A stretch of DNA of 64,000 bases, from positions 1 through 64,000 of the forward strand of contig NZ_JAVRBG010000004.1 of the NCBI RefSeq assembly GCF_031845265.1. Reading direction: 5' to 3'. Below the pieces are notes generated by a model that did not search any database, was not told the DNA's origin, and saw nothing but the letters and a program-made list of their open reading frames with translations. The translations under genes and the position numbers were made by a program. Positions 25,743-34,829 of this stretch are shown piece by piece; within the stretch, counting starts at the first letter, position 1, and the number at the start of each line of letters is the position of its first letter. This stretch comes from Mesonia ostreae. Its GTDB lineage: Bacteria; Bacteroidota; Bacteroidia; Flavobacteriales; Flavobacteriaceae.

Positions 25743-26591
25743 ATGGATATTTATATCGTTATCCCCGCGCATAATGAAGCTGAATTTATAGAAAAAACGC
25801 TTCAATCTCTAGTAGAGCAAACATTGCTTCCGAAGAAAATTATGTTGGTAAACGATAATTCTTCCGACGATACCGAAAAAATTATCTTTTCCTATTCCCA
25901 AAAGTATAATTTTATAGAGTACATCAACATCTCCTCTAGTGAAGAACATTTGCCAGGCAGTAAAGTGGTTAAAGCTTTTCATAAAGGCTTAGAAAAGCTG
26001 GATAAACACTACGACGTGATCTGTAAGTTTGATGCCGATTTAATTTTTCCCCAAAATTATTTAGAGAAAATAAAAAACATGTTCACTAACAATCCTGATT
26101 TAGGCATGGCGGGCGGCGTTTGTACTATATCCGCTCAAAAAGGGTGGAGAGTAGAATCCTTGACCAATAAAGATCACTTAAGAGGGGCTTTGAAAGCCTA
26201 TAAAAAAGATTGTTTTGAGAAAATTGGCGGGCTGAAGCATGTAATGGGCTGGGATACTGTAGATGAATTATTGGCCCAATATCATAATTTTCATATAGGA
26301 GTAGATCAAAATTTGGAGGTCAAACATTTACGGCCTACAGGAAAAACGTATCACGTTAATGCTAGATACAAACAAGGAGAAGCTTTTTACCGTATGCGAT
26401 ATGGCGTTTGCATAACCGTAATCGCTTCACTTAAACTAGCCACGAAAAAGAATAAATTCAGCTTATGTCTAGATTACCTCAAAGGCTTTTTTATCGCTAA
26501 GAAAAAACAAATTCCTTATATGGTTTCTTCCGAAGAAGGGAAATGGATAAGAGCTTACCGTTGGAAAAAAATAAAGGAGAAGCTCTTTTAG
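25743..26591 (+). CDS. Glycosyltransferase family 2
   Basis: 282 residues with the GT-A start MDIYIVIPAHNEAEFIEKTLQSL, the nucleotide-binding VNDNSSDDT and CKFDADLIFPQNYLEKI (a D-x-D motif). A GWDTVDELLAQY segment follows, as in many GT2 enzymes, and no membrane helices are obvious. It abuts the methyltransferase (no gap), so the three genes KAS III, methyltransferase and GT2 form one operon. Acceptor and sugar unknown. Confidence 0.85.
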   Translation: MDIYIVIPAHNEAEFIEKTLQSLVEQTLLPKKIMLVNDNSSDDTEKIIFSYSQKYNFIEYINISSSEEHLPGSKVVKAFHKGLEKLDKHYDVICKFDADLIFPQNYLEKIKNMFTNNPDLGMAGGVCTISAQKGWRVESLTNKDHLRGALKAYKKDCFEKIGGLKHVMGWDTVDELLAQYHNFHIGVDQNLEVKHLRPTGKTYHVNARYKQGEAFYRMRYGVCITVIASLKLATKKNKFSLCLDYLKGFFIAKKKQIPYMVSSEEGKWIRAYRWKKIKEKLF

Positions 26592-26608
26592 ATTATTGCC
26601 AGTTCTTT

Positions 26609-28300
26609 TTACTTCTTTTCTATAACTTCTTGTAACACATTTCCCGTAATTGCGCTAGGGAAAGCTATACCTAATAAAGCTGAAAGTGTTGGTGCTATAT
26701 CTATAATTTGAGTTTTTGCAAAAGTTTGTCCTTTTTGAATTCCATTTCCGTAGAAAATTAAAGGCACGTGCGTATCATAGGTAAACGGACTCCCGTGCGT
26801 ACTTCCCATTTCTGGATAAGAAATATAACCTGGTTCATACAAATAAACTACATCGCCACTTCGCTGTTGATGAAAACCATTTTCAACAAAACTCATTATT
26901 CTGTCGTTGCTACTCATCGCCCCTATTTCATTTCTGGTATAGGTTTTATAAATATGAGGCTGAGCAATTAAAAAAGATTTTAACTCATTCGCCAAATCAC
27001 TTGCTTTAATATTCTTCTTTTTCAAGTTTTCTTTACTGAAGAAAATTTGGTTGTTAGAAATATGATCTAGTAAATCTAGATTTCCGTATTCTTCTCCTAA
27101 AAATTGCTTGATTTTCTTCCGCATTGTTCTGCTACTTACATATCCTGCCGGAATTTTTTTGCTCTTCAAATAATTAGGTACGTGAACCGCACCGTGATCT
27201 GCAGTTAGAAATAAAGTATAATTCCCTGTGCCTACTTTTTCGTCCAAGTTTTTAATTAGTCTAGCAATATCTTGATCCAAGCGAATGTAATTATCTTGTA
27301 TTTCTTTAGAGTTCACCCCAAAACTATGACCAATATAATCTGGACTAGAATAGCTTAGCGCTAGAAAATCGGTTGTGTTATCTTTTCCTAAATCTTCCCC
27401 ATCAATAGCAGCGATGGCAAAATCTGTCGTGATATTATTTCCGTAGGGAGTTGTTTTTAAGATATCAAAACCGTCGTTTTCTTTACTTAAAGTTTCTAAA
27501 TCATAAGGAAAGGTAGGTCTTTCTTTTCCTTCAAAAACATGTTCAAAATCTGTATCATCGGGTCCACTTTCTATATACGTATCTATAGGTTTTAACGTAT
27601 TCCAAGGTTTCAAGTAACTTTGAACCGTATTGGAAGCATTGAAATCTTTTACCCATTGTGGTAAATCATTCCGATAAAAAGAGCTAGTAATAAAATTTCC
27701 CTCTTCTTTACCGTGAAACCAATAAGCAGCATTAGCCGTATGGCCTGCAGGTAAAATGGAGCTACGGTCCTTTAAAGCAATCCCAATCGTCTTTCCTTTA
27801 AACTGTGTATGTATACGATTTTGGTCTGTTATGGTTGTAACTTGTAATCGCAGAGGAGACATTAGCCCTGCTGCATCCAAAGTTCCAATACTTGTTTGCT
27901 GCTCATCATCTGTACAATAAACGTATTTTTTTGACGTCTTATCATACCAGGAATTCGAAATAATACCGTGATTTTTAGGCGAAGTTCCCGTATATATGGA
28001 AGCGTGCCCAGGAGCTGTATAAGTGGGAATATAGTTGTAATGGTTGTTTTTGCACGTAAATCCTTCATTTACCAATTTTTTAAAACCCTCCTCACCAAAA
28101 TGATTCCAAAAACGCGTAAGGTAATCGTAACGCATTTGATCTACCACTACTCCCACCACTAATTTAGGCTGATGCACAAGTGAATTTTGAATAATGGAAT
28201 CTTTTGCGGCTACATTAGTCTCATTCTTTTTGGAGAAATCCTGAGTTTTACATTGTAAAAAAAAGATTGATAGAGTAGATAAGAGGATAAATTTCTTCAT
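26609..28300 (-). CDS. PafA-type alkaline phosphatase superfamily lipoprotein
   Basis: 563 residues from ATG 28300 (MKKFILLSTLSIFFLQC, lipobox FFLQC with C17). An upstream in-frame start 7 codons earlier falls in the promoter. The nucleophile is T95 in TYTAPGHASIYTGT; metal ligands are D54 (VVVDQMRYDY), the D and H of SSPDYIGH, the DH of TADHGAVH and the H of THGSPF. Matches the Bacteroidota PafA family of phosphate-irrepressible alkaline phosphatases. Envelope-attached. It is convergent with the GT2 gene and has its own promoter. Confidence 0.9.
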   Translation of the reverse strand: MKKFILLSTLSIFFLQCKTQDFSKKNETNVAAKDSIIQNSLVHQPKLVVGVVVDQMRYDYLTRFWNHFGEEGFKKLVNEGFTCKNNHYNYIPTYTAPGHASIYTGTSPKNHGIISNSWYDKTSKKYVYCTDDEQQTSIGTLDAAGLMSPLRLQVTTITDQNRIHTQFKGKTIGIALKDRSSILPAGHTANAAYWFHGKEEGNFITSSFYRNDLPQWVKDFNASNTVQSYLKPWNTLKPIDTYIESGPDDTDFEHVFEGKERPTFPYDLETLSKENDGFDILKTTPYGNNITTDFAIAAIDGEDLGKDNTTDFLALSYSSPDYIGHSFGVNSKEIQDNYIRLDQDIARLIKNLDEKVGTGNYTLFLTADHGAVHVPNYLKSKKIPAGYVSSRTMRKKIKQFLGEEYGNLDLLDHISNNQIFFSKENLKKKNIKASDLANELKSFLIAQPHIYKTYTRNEIGAMSSNDRIMSFVENGFHQQRSGDVVYLYEPGYISYPEMGSTHGSPFTYDTHVPLIFYGNGIQKGQTFAKTQIIDIAPTLSALLGIAFPSAITGNVLQEVIEKK

Positions 28301-28318
28301 AATTGGGCTTTGATGTCG

Positions 28319-28326
28319 CAAAAATA
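28319..28326 (-). promoter_or_regulatory. -7 box TATTTTTG of the phosphatase gene
   Basis: Minus-strand TATTTTTG, exact TAnnTTTG, 18 bases upstream of the ATG at 28300. It overlaps the alternative start region upstream, which supports the shorter CDS. Confidence 0.5.
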
Positions 28327-28412
28327 CACATGTTAAAGAGATAAAAAATTAATTGTAAGTTAAATGCTTTTGTTTTTGGCTATTCTATTTTAGATTTACA
28401 AAAAATAACTGA

Positions 28413-29150
28413 ATGAGTTACCTTCATAGTATTGGAGAGTATTTTATAATGTTGAAGGACATTTTTAGAAGGATGACGAAACCTTCGGTACTCAAAACAT
28501 TAATTTTTAAAGAAGTAGATGACCTTATCATCAACTCCTTGGGAATTGTGATATTTATTTCGTTCTTTATTGGAGGAGTAGTTACCATTCAGACTGCATT
28601 AAACCTAAATAACCCGTTAATTCCTAAAAGTTTAATTGGGTTTACCGCAAGGCAATCTATTATTCTAGAATTTGCACCTACGTTTATTTCTATAATTATG
28701 GCAGGTAAAGTAGGATCATATATCACCTCAAGCATAGGAACTATGCGCGTAACAGAGCAAATTGATGCTTTGGAAGTGATGGGAATCAACTCGGTAAACT
28801 ACTTGGTTTTTCCTAAAATCATCGCCATGCTTTTGTATCCTTTTGTAATTTCAATCGCGATTTTCGTAGGACTTGGAGGTGCTTATTTAGCTGGTGTAAT
28901 GGGAGGTTTTGTAGCTAGCGAACAATTTTTAGAAGGACTACAAAGTGATTTTATCCCTTTTCATTTGGTCTACGCCTTTATTAAAAGTTTCTTTTTTGCT
29001 CTTATTTTGGCTACCGTCCCCGCTTATCACGGTTATTATATGAAAGGTGGCGCATTAGAAGTAGGACAAGCAAGTACCACTTCTTTCGTTTGGACTAGTG
29101 TCATTTTGATTATTACCAATTATGTACTCACTCAATTACTATTAAGCTAA
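28413..29150 (+). CDS. mlaE: MlaE-type ABC transporter permease
   Basis: 245 residues, five or so membrane helices. It has the MlaE/YrbE signature: SFFIGGVVTIQTALNL, VGSYITSSIGTMRVTEQIDALEVMGIN and FIKSFFFALILATVPAYHGYYM. It is the inner-membrane permease of a phospholipid transport system between the inner and outer membranes. Its stop overlaps the ATPase start by one base (TAATG). The MCE-domain substrate-binding protein (MlaD) that usually follows is not in this place. Confidence 0.9.
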   Translation: MSYLHSIGEYFIMLKDIFRRMTKPSVLKTLIFKEVDDLIINSLGIVIFISFFIGGVVTIQTALNLNNPLIPKSLIGFTARQSIILEFAPTFISIIMAGKVGSYITSSIGTMRVTEQIDALEVMGINSVNYLVFPKIIAMLLYPFVISIAIFVGLGGAYLAGVMGGFVASEQFLEGLQSDFIPFHLVYAFIKSFFFALILATVPAYHGYYMKGGALEVGQASTTSFVWTSVILIITNYVLTQLLLS

Positions 29151-29914
29151 TGATTAAAGTAAACAATTTACATAAAAGCTTTAGCGGAGAAGAAGTTTTG
29201 AAAGGAATCGATACCGAATTTGAGAAAGGGAAAACCAACCTCATCATAGGCCAATCTGGTGCTGGTAAAACCGTATTTTTAAAATGTCTTCTGGGTTTAA
29301 TTACTCCTACGGAAGGCAGCATAGAATATGACGGGCACGCCTACTCTTCTTTAGACAAAGAAGAACAGAGAGAGTTAAGAAAAAATATGGGAATGGTTTT
29401 TCAAGGCGGTGCTTTATTTGACTCTATGACGGTTGCCGAAAATGTGATGTTCCCTCTCAAGATGTTTACCAAACAATCTAAGAGCCAGCGTTTAGAAAGA
29501 GTTAAAGAAGTATTAGATCGAGTAGATCTACTCAATGTCGATAAAAAATTTCCTTCAGAGATTAGTGGAGGCATGCAAAAAAGAGTTTCTATTGCTAGAG
29601 CAATCGTTAACCGACCTAAATATCTCTTTTGCGATGAGCCCAATTCTGGTTTAGATCCTAGAACCGCTATTCTTATTGATAATTTAATTCAGGAAATTAC
29701 AAAAGAATATGATATCACTACCGTTATCAATACGCATGATATGAATTCGGTTTTGGAAATTGGTGAAAATATAATTTTCCTTAAAGATGGTAAATTAGAA
29801 TGGCAAGGTGATAAAAATATCATCTATAAAACCAAAAGTGAATCCTTAAGTAATTTCGTTTATTCATCAGATCTGTTTAAGAAAGTAAGAGAAGTCCAGC
29901 TAAAAGGAACTTAA
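29150..29914 (+). CDS. mlaF: MlaF-type ABC transporter ATP-binding protein
   Basis: 254 residues. Walker A is GQSGAGKT, the ABC signature ISGGMQKR, Walker B YLFCDEPNSGLDP, and the switch histidine is in VINTHDM. It pairs with the MlaE permease and powers lipid transport. The end overlaps the convergent DUF389 gene by 4 bases. Length normal for MlaF. Confidence 0.92.
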   Translation: MIKVNNLHKSFSGEEVLKGIDTEFEKGKTNLIIGQSGAGKTVFLKCLLGLITPTEGSIEYDGHAYSSLDKEEQRELRKNMGMVFQGGALFDSMTVAENVMFPLKMFTKQSKSQRLERVKEVLDRVDLLNVDKKFPSEISGGMQKRVSIARAIVNRPKYLFCDEPNSGLDPRTAILIDNLIQEITKEYDITTVINTHDMNSVLEIGENIIFLKDGKLEWQGDKNIIYKTKSESLSNFVYSSDLFKKVREVQLKGT

Positions 29915-31386
29915 TCCTTCTTTTTAATTGGTTTTTTTTCCGTTTTCTGAAGTCTAGAATGAATCAATAACGTATCAACGTTCAGCTTAAACTGAAGCCA
30001 ATTCTTTAGCTTTTCTTCGTCTTTCACACGTTTCTCTTTACTGATGCTGTCGTTCCATATCACATTAAATTCTGGAATGGTATCAATCGTTTTAAAGTCA
30101 GATATGACGGTTTGCGCAAATCCAAACCCTCTAATATCTTCATAGTTTAATTGTACCTCTCTACTTATTCTTTCAAAAGGAATCTCATTTCGTTGAAACC
30201 TAGATAAATTCGTTACTTCCTTTTCTAAATAAGCAATACGTTCATCTTTATTGAGAATACTCAAAGAATCCCTACGTTTAAACTCTTTCATATATTCCAC
30301 TTGGTTAAAAGATTCGGTACGCTCATTTTGTAAAATAATCAAAGATGTATTTTTTAAATTAGGATAGCTTTTCATCTTTTCGCGCCATAAACCAATAATA
30401 GAATTGGGTATTTCTTTACCTAAAAATGAAACTTCTATCTTAGGATCTTTACCCGCATCGTAAGTAGCAATTGTAGCATTTTTTTGAAGAAAAGATTCTT
30501 TATAAATCATCAACTCTTCCTGTACGAATTTTTGAGCATCTTGCTCAAAGTAAGATTCCTTTAGCATAATATAAAACAGATAAATACTGGGAATCATTAC
30601 AATGATTGCAATTGCCGAAGCCATTTGCGCAATAAATTTTCTTCGTTTAGAGTTGGCATATTTCACCAACGGAAAACCTAATAATTTAGATACTACAAAA
30701 GTGGAGAGCGCGATAAAAGTGGCGTTAATAGAAAATAAATATAAAGCTCCTCCTGCATCAGACCAACTTCCTTGTGCTAATCCATAGCCTACCGTACATA
30801 GAGGCGGCATTAAGGCTGTAGCAATAGCGACTCCAAAAATCACACTTGCAATTGTTCCTTTTTTGGTTTTTGCCACAATCAAGGCCAAACCACCAAAAAT
30901 AGCTACCAGTACATCAAGAATTGTAGGATAAGTCCTTGCTTCTAACTCGGCATTACTTTCGCTTAAGGGAGAAATTAAAAAGTACAAAAAGGCCGTAAGC
31001 ACACTCAACACCAACATCACGCCCAAATTAATGAGCGAACGCTTAAGCATATCTACATCGTTAATTGCCACAGAAAGTCCCATTCCAACAATCGGTCCCA
31101 TAAGAGGAGAGATTAACATCGCTCCAATTACCACTGCGGTACTGCCCACGTTTAAACCTATAGAGGCAACAAAAATGGAGAAAATAAGAATCCAAGCATT
31201 GTGTCCTTTAAAGGTAATGTCTTTTTTTACCGCCTCAATCGTAGAATCTCTATCGGTATCACTTCGAATGTCTAAAAGATCTTTTAAAAACTGTTTTAAG
31301 TTCGCTAAAGTGCCTCTTAAATCCTCCTTAACGACCTCTTCTTGAATCTCGTCTGTCGCTTGGCTATGTATATTATTTTCTTCCAA
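29911..31386 (-). CDS. DUF389 domain membrane protein
   Basis: 491 residues. A polar N-terminus leads to a DUF389 core with GHNAWILIFSIFVASIGLNVGSTAVVIGAMLISPLMGPIVGMGLSVA and GTIASVIFGVAIATALMPPLCTVGYGLA, about 6 membrane helices. A soluble C-terminal half (about 290-491) carries no recognised motif. DUF389 proteins occur in many bacteria with no settled role; transport has been suggested. It is the last gene of the five-gene operon beginning with the M28 peptidase, 6 bases after manC. Confidence 0.8.
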   Translation of the reverse strand: MEENNIHSQATDEIQEEVVKEDLRGTLANLKQFLKDLLDIRSDTDRDSTIEAVKKDITFKGHNAWILIFSIFVASIGLNVGSTAVVIGAMLISPLMGPIVGMGLSVAINDVDMLKRSLINLGVMLVLSVLTAFLYFLISPLSESNAELEARTYPTILDVLVAIFGGLALIVAKTKKGTIASVIFGVAIATALMPPLCTVGYGLAQGSWSDAGGALYLFSINATFIALSTFVVSKLLGFPLVKYANSKRRKFIAQMASAIAIIVMIPSIYLFYIMLKESYFEQDAQKFVQEELMIYKESFLQKNATIATYDAGKDPKIEVSFLGKEIPNSIIGLWREKMKSYPNLKNTSLIILQNERTESFNQVEYMKEFKRRDSLSILNKDERIAYLEKEVTNLSRFQRNEIPFERISREVQLNYEDIRGFGFAQTVISDFKTIDTIPEFNVIWNDSISKEKRVKDEEKLKNWLQFKLNVDTLLIHSRLQKTEKKPIKKKD

Positions 31387-31392
31387 CCAGAT

Positions 31393-32478
31393 TTATATAA
31401 GTTCTTCTCCAAATTTTTCCTTTACGGAATTTCTCAAGATTTTAATTTCTTGCTCGTCTTTCTTAGGACAAATGAGTAAAACCTCTTCATTTTCGACTAC
31501 AATATACTCATTTAAATCTTTTAGTACTACGGTTTTACCCTTAGTAGTTCTAACAATATTGCCTGAAGAGTTTTCTATATAAGATTTTGCATTCACAACA
31601 ACGTTGTCGTTTTGGTCTTTTTCGAGTTTGTCATAGAGCGACCCCCAAGATCCTAAATCGTTCCAATCGAACTTAGCAGGTAAAACGGAAACCTTTTCAG
31701 ATTTCTCCATAATTCCGTAATCTATAGAAATATTCTTAGATTTTGCATAATTCTTTTCGATAAAAATTTTTTCTGATTTTGTGTTATAATCTTTCCTTCC
31801 TGCCGAGAAAAGTGAATACATATCTGGCAAATGAGTTTCAAATGCCAATAGAATTGCTTTTGCACTCCAAATAAAGATCCCAGCATTCCAAACATAATTT
31901 CCTTCTGTAAGAAATGTCTTAGCGGTAGAATAATCTGGTTTTTCAGTAAATTTGATCACTTTCTTTATAGGAGTTTTGTCCTGCTCTTCATACTGAATGT
32001 AACCATATCCCGTATGCGGAAAACTAGGCTGAATCCCCAAAGTCATTAATAATTCTCGATCGCTTTGGCAAGCATCAAACGAAGCCTGTACGTTCTCTAT
32101 AAACGCAAATTCATCTTCAATCCAATGGTCTGATGGCGCTACAATCATCAAGGCGTCGGGATTTTCCTTTTGTATTTTTAGCGAAGAAAGCAAAATACAA
32201 GGCGCCGTATTATTCATAGAAGGCTCCAAAACTATCTGCCTGCCTTCCACTTTAGGCAATTGCTCTTTCACCAAATCTTCATAAAGCTCGTTGGTAAGAA
32301 TATAAATATTTTCCGCAGGAATTAATTTCTCTAGTCTTGAAAAGGTTTTTTGAATAAGTGTCTCTCCCGTTCCTAACATATCATGAAATTGTTTGGGATA
32401 TGATTGCTTACTTACTGGCCAAAAACGAGAACCTACACCTCCTGCCATCAAAACGGCATAATAATTTTTATTTTTCAT
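31393..32478 (-). CDS. manC: Mannose-1-phosphate guanylyltransferase
   Basis: 361 residues from ATG 32478; an upstream in-frame start extends into the sprT-like gene and is rejected. It makes GDP-mannose from Man-1-P and GTP for glycans. The signature is AVLMAGGVGSRFWPVSKQSYPKQF with the dinucleotide-binding GGxGxRxWPxS, then MIVAPSDHWIED, FTEKPD and NYVWNAGIFIW. The C-terminal isomerase domain of bifunctional ManC/ManA enzymes is missing, so it is the short, single-function form. It follows the SprT-like gene by 5 bases. Confidence 0.9.
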   Translation of the reverse strand: MKNKNYYAVLMAGGVGSRFWPVSKQSYPKQFHDMLGTGETLIQKTFSRLEKLIPAENIYILTNELYEDLVKEQLPKVEGRQIVLEPSMNNTAPCILLSSLKIQKENPDALMIVAPSDHWIEDEFAFIENVQASFDACQSDRELLMTLGIQPSFPHTGYGYIQYEEQDKTPIKKVIKFTEKPDYSTAKTFLTEGNYVWNAGIFIWSAKAILLAFETHLPDMYSLFSAGRKDYNTKSEKIFIEKNYAKSKNISIDYGIMEKSEKVSVLPAKFDWNDLGSWGSLYDKLEKDQNDNVVVNAKSYIENSSGNIVRTTKGKTVVLKDLNEYIVVENEEVLLICPKKDEQEIKILRNSVKEKFGEELI

Positions 32479-32483
32479 CCACT

Positions 32484-33080
32484 TCAAACTTTTATTAATT
32501 CTACTTGAGCATTGGGCTGGAAGATATACACTTTTCCCGATTCCATTTCTAAACACTCATAGCGTTTTACCCTCTTTTTTCCTTTTTTAAATATTCTACC
32601 GTTTGGAATTCTAAACGTACTCCCCATGGGGATTTCAAAGATATAATTTTTATCAGTATCTGGGTCGTATTCTTTAAGCGCAACAGATAAAACAGCATCT
32701 GTATCACTACTAGCCGTAGGATTTTTAAAATGTCTTGCCAAAAGCGGCAATAACCTTGACGGAAATATAGAAGGATTTATAAACGGCAACATCAATTGTT
32801 GAAACGTATGTTTCCATTCCCGCCCGTGAGGTTTTATATACCTGCCGTATTTCTGAAAAGCCACCAAATGAGCTATTTCGTGAACTAGCGTAATTAAAAA
32901 TCTATATTTGTTTAAATTGGCGTTAATGGTTATTTGATGCGTTTGCCCAGTTTGCCTATAATCTCCATGCCGTGTTTTTCGTTCATTTACAATTTTTAAA
33001 TGAATGGCATGACTTTCAATAAGCTGAAACAAAGGCTGCACGGCTCTCTCTGGAAGGTATTTTATTAAAACCTGCTGCAT
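32484..33080 (-). CDS. SprT-like zinc-metalloprotease domain protein
   Basis: 198 residues. SprT motif: LVHEIAHLVAFQKYG, HExxH with H67-E68-H71, and a third ligand H85 in KPHGREWKHTF. The C-terminal zinc ribbon of full SprT/Spartan proteins is not obvious; the end (RIFKKGKKRVKRYECLEMESGKVYIF) has one cysteine only. Function in bacteria is unclear; its eukaryotic relatives degrade DNA-bound proteins. Sits between an SDR and manC in a tight operon. Confidence 0.85.
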   Translation of the reverse strand: MQQVLIKYLPERAVQPLFQLIESHAIHLKIVNERKTRHGDYRQTGQTHQITINANLNKYRFLITLVHEIAHLVAFQKYGRYIKPHGREWKHTFQQLMLPFINPSIFPSRLLPLLARHFKNPTASSDTDAVLSVALKEYDPDTDKNYIFEIPMGSTFRIPNGRIFKKGKKRVKRYECLEMESGKVYIFQPNAQVELIKV

Positions 33081-33089
33081 ACCCTGTAT

Positions 33090-33779
33090 CTATGGCGTAG
33101 AGTTAGAAACCTGAAGCATTTTGCCGTTATAGAACTTATTTCCATTTAATGAAAAATCGAAGATATATTGTGCCATTTTTTTGGCTGTGGTCGGTACTTC
33201 ATACCCAGGAAATGCTTCTTGTAACATTTCGGTTTGTACCGCTCCTAATGCCAATACATTAAAGCTAGGTCCAGACTCTTTATATTCTTCGGCAAGGATT
33301 TCGGTTAAATTAATCACTGCCGATTTACTAGAACTATATGCCGTTAATCCAGGAAATTTCACACTTCCTTGTACGCCTCCCATACTGCTTATGGTCACCA
33401 CATGTCCGTCTCTAGGCATTTTACTCAATAAACGTTGATTAAGCTGAAATACACCAAAAACATTGGTTTGGTAAACCGTCATTAACTCCTGCGTAGTAAT
33501 CTCTGCAAATGGCTTATTGACTAAGCTTCCGGCATTATGAATTAAAATATCGACGCTTCCTTCCCACTGCTCATCTACAAAATTTTCGACTTGCTGTAGA
33601 TCTTTCCCTTCATTCAGATTAAAGGAAAAACTATGAATATTGGCATGTTTTAAGTTTTGAATGGGAATGTGATTCCGCGAAAGCGCTAACACTTGATGTC
33701 CTTCTTCGGCAAAAATTTGTGCCAATTCAAACCCTATTCCTCTGCTGGTTCCAGTAATGATTACTTTCTTCTGACTCAT
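33090..33779 (-). CDS. Short-chain dehydrogenase/reductase
   Basis: 229 residues from ATG 33779. A GTG two codons upstream (33785) is also possible. Classical SDR marks: cofactor motif TGTSRGIGFEL, NAG in LIHNAGSLV, and the catalytic YSSSK tetrad part (Tyr and Lys). Short for the family with no recognised substrate motif. The M28 peptidase stop overlaps this start region, and the SprT-like gene begins 9 bases after its stop. Confidence 0.85.
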   Translation of the reverse strand: MSQKKVIITGTSRGIGFELAQIFAEEGHQVLALSRNHIPIQNLKHANIHSFSFNLNEGKDLQQVENFVDEQWEGSVDILIHNAGSLVNKPFAEITTQELMTVYQTNVFGVFQLNQRLLSKMPRDGHVVTISSMGGVQGSVKFPGLTAYSSSKSAVINLTEILAEEYKESGPSFNVLALGAVQTEMLQEAFPGYEVPTTAKKMAQYIFDFSLNGNKFYNGKMLQVSNSTP

Positions 33780-33784
33780 GTTCA

Positions 33785-34759
33785 CTATTTTAATCGGATA
33801 GATTTTTCTTTTTCATTTGCCAAAGCTTCTACTCCTGGCGCCACTTCTTCTACTAAACGCAACATATGTTTGGTATCCAAAAACTCCACCTCATCATCTA
33901 CATGATGATAATAAGGATAATTTTCAAAATCAAACGTACACAAAGTTTGTGCAGGTACGTTTAACTCTTGATAGAAAGGATAGTTATCACTTCGTTTAAA
34001 CAACTGGAAAGACTTTGCTTTTTCAAAAAAACCAAACGTATTTTTTCCTGTTTTCTGATTAAAATTTTCTGCCAACGTAGAATTCTCAAAACCGGTGAGA
34101 TACGCCAAATAATCTTGGTGTGGCAAGGGAACGCCAATCATCTCAAAATTAAGCATAAAATATACTGGAGCTTCTTCTTTCTTTAAACGTTTTGCCAAAT
34201 GTGTAGAACCTAAGAGCCCCAATTCTTCCGCAGAAAAAAGCACAAACATGATGCTTCTTTTGGTGTCTCTAGAAGAAAAGTACTTTGCCATTTCTAATAT
34301 GGCTACACTTCCGGCAGCATTATCATTAGCGCCGTTTGCGATAGAATCCTTCTTAATAATCTTCTTACTTTCGGTTTGCACGCCAATATGGTCATAATGA
34401 GCTCCTAGTACAATAATTTCCTCTTTCAATTGAGGATCTATTCCCTCCTTAAAAGCAACTATATTATATCCTGTTTTTTCTTTTACCTCAAAAGAGTCTT
34501 TATAGCTAGTATAATAAGGTTTTAAATTGTACTTTTTAAATACATCTTCGGCATATGCAGCAGCGGCTTCAATACCCTTACTTCCCGTATCTCTGCCTAA
34601 CAATTCATCTGAGCTTAAGAAGTGTAGTGATTCTTTAATATCACTTTCTTGAAACTCGTACTTTTCAGTTTTGACCGATGCGTCTACAGCTTTATTTCCT
34701 GGCTTTTGCGCACAGGCCGTAACTGCTATAAAAGCAATTAAATAGATTATTTTTCTCAT
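33785..34759 (-). CDS. M28-family zinc metallopeptidase lipoprotein
   Basis: 324 residues. Lipoprotein signal MRKIIYLIAFIAVTACAQK with the lipobox cysteine at residue 16. Metal-binding residues are H and D of GAHYDHIG, D of NGANDNAAGS, EE of FSAEELGLLG, and H of YYHHVDDEVEFLD. The family includes aminopeptidases; it likely trims peptides in the envelope. It is the first gene of a five-gene operon, with the SDR start overlapping its end. Confidence 0.9.
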   Translation of the reverse strand: MRKIIYLIAFIAVTACAQKPGNKAVDASVKTEKYEFQESDIKESLHFLSSDELLGRDTGSKGIEAAAAYAEDVFKKYNLKPYYTSYKDSFEVKEKTGYNIVAFKEGIDPQLKEEIIVLGAHYDHIGVQTESKKIIKKDSIANGANDNAAGSVAILEMAKYFSSRDTKRSIMFVLFSAEELGLLGSTHLAKRLKKEEAPVYFMLNFEMIGVPLPHQDYLAYLTGFENSTLAENFNQKTGKNTFGFFEKAKSFQLFKRSDNYPFYQELNVPAQTLCTFDFENYPYYHHVDDEVEFLDTKHMLRLVEEVAPGVEALANEKEKSIRLK

Positions 34760-34774
34760 AGCGCTAAAGATAAA

Positions 34775-34803
34775 AAAATCCCGCTTTTTAGAGCGGGATT
34801 TTC
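34775..34803 (-). terminator. Terminator of the pdhA-pdhC operon
   Basis: Hairpin AAATCCCGCT / AGCGGGATTT around a short loop (34777-34803). On the minus strand it ends in a T-run, so it terminates pdhC transcripts before the M28 gene. Confidence 0.82.
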
Positions 34804-34829
34804 AAGGTTTCTTATTTTATATAAGCAAC

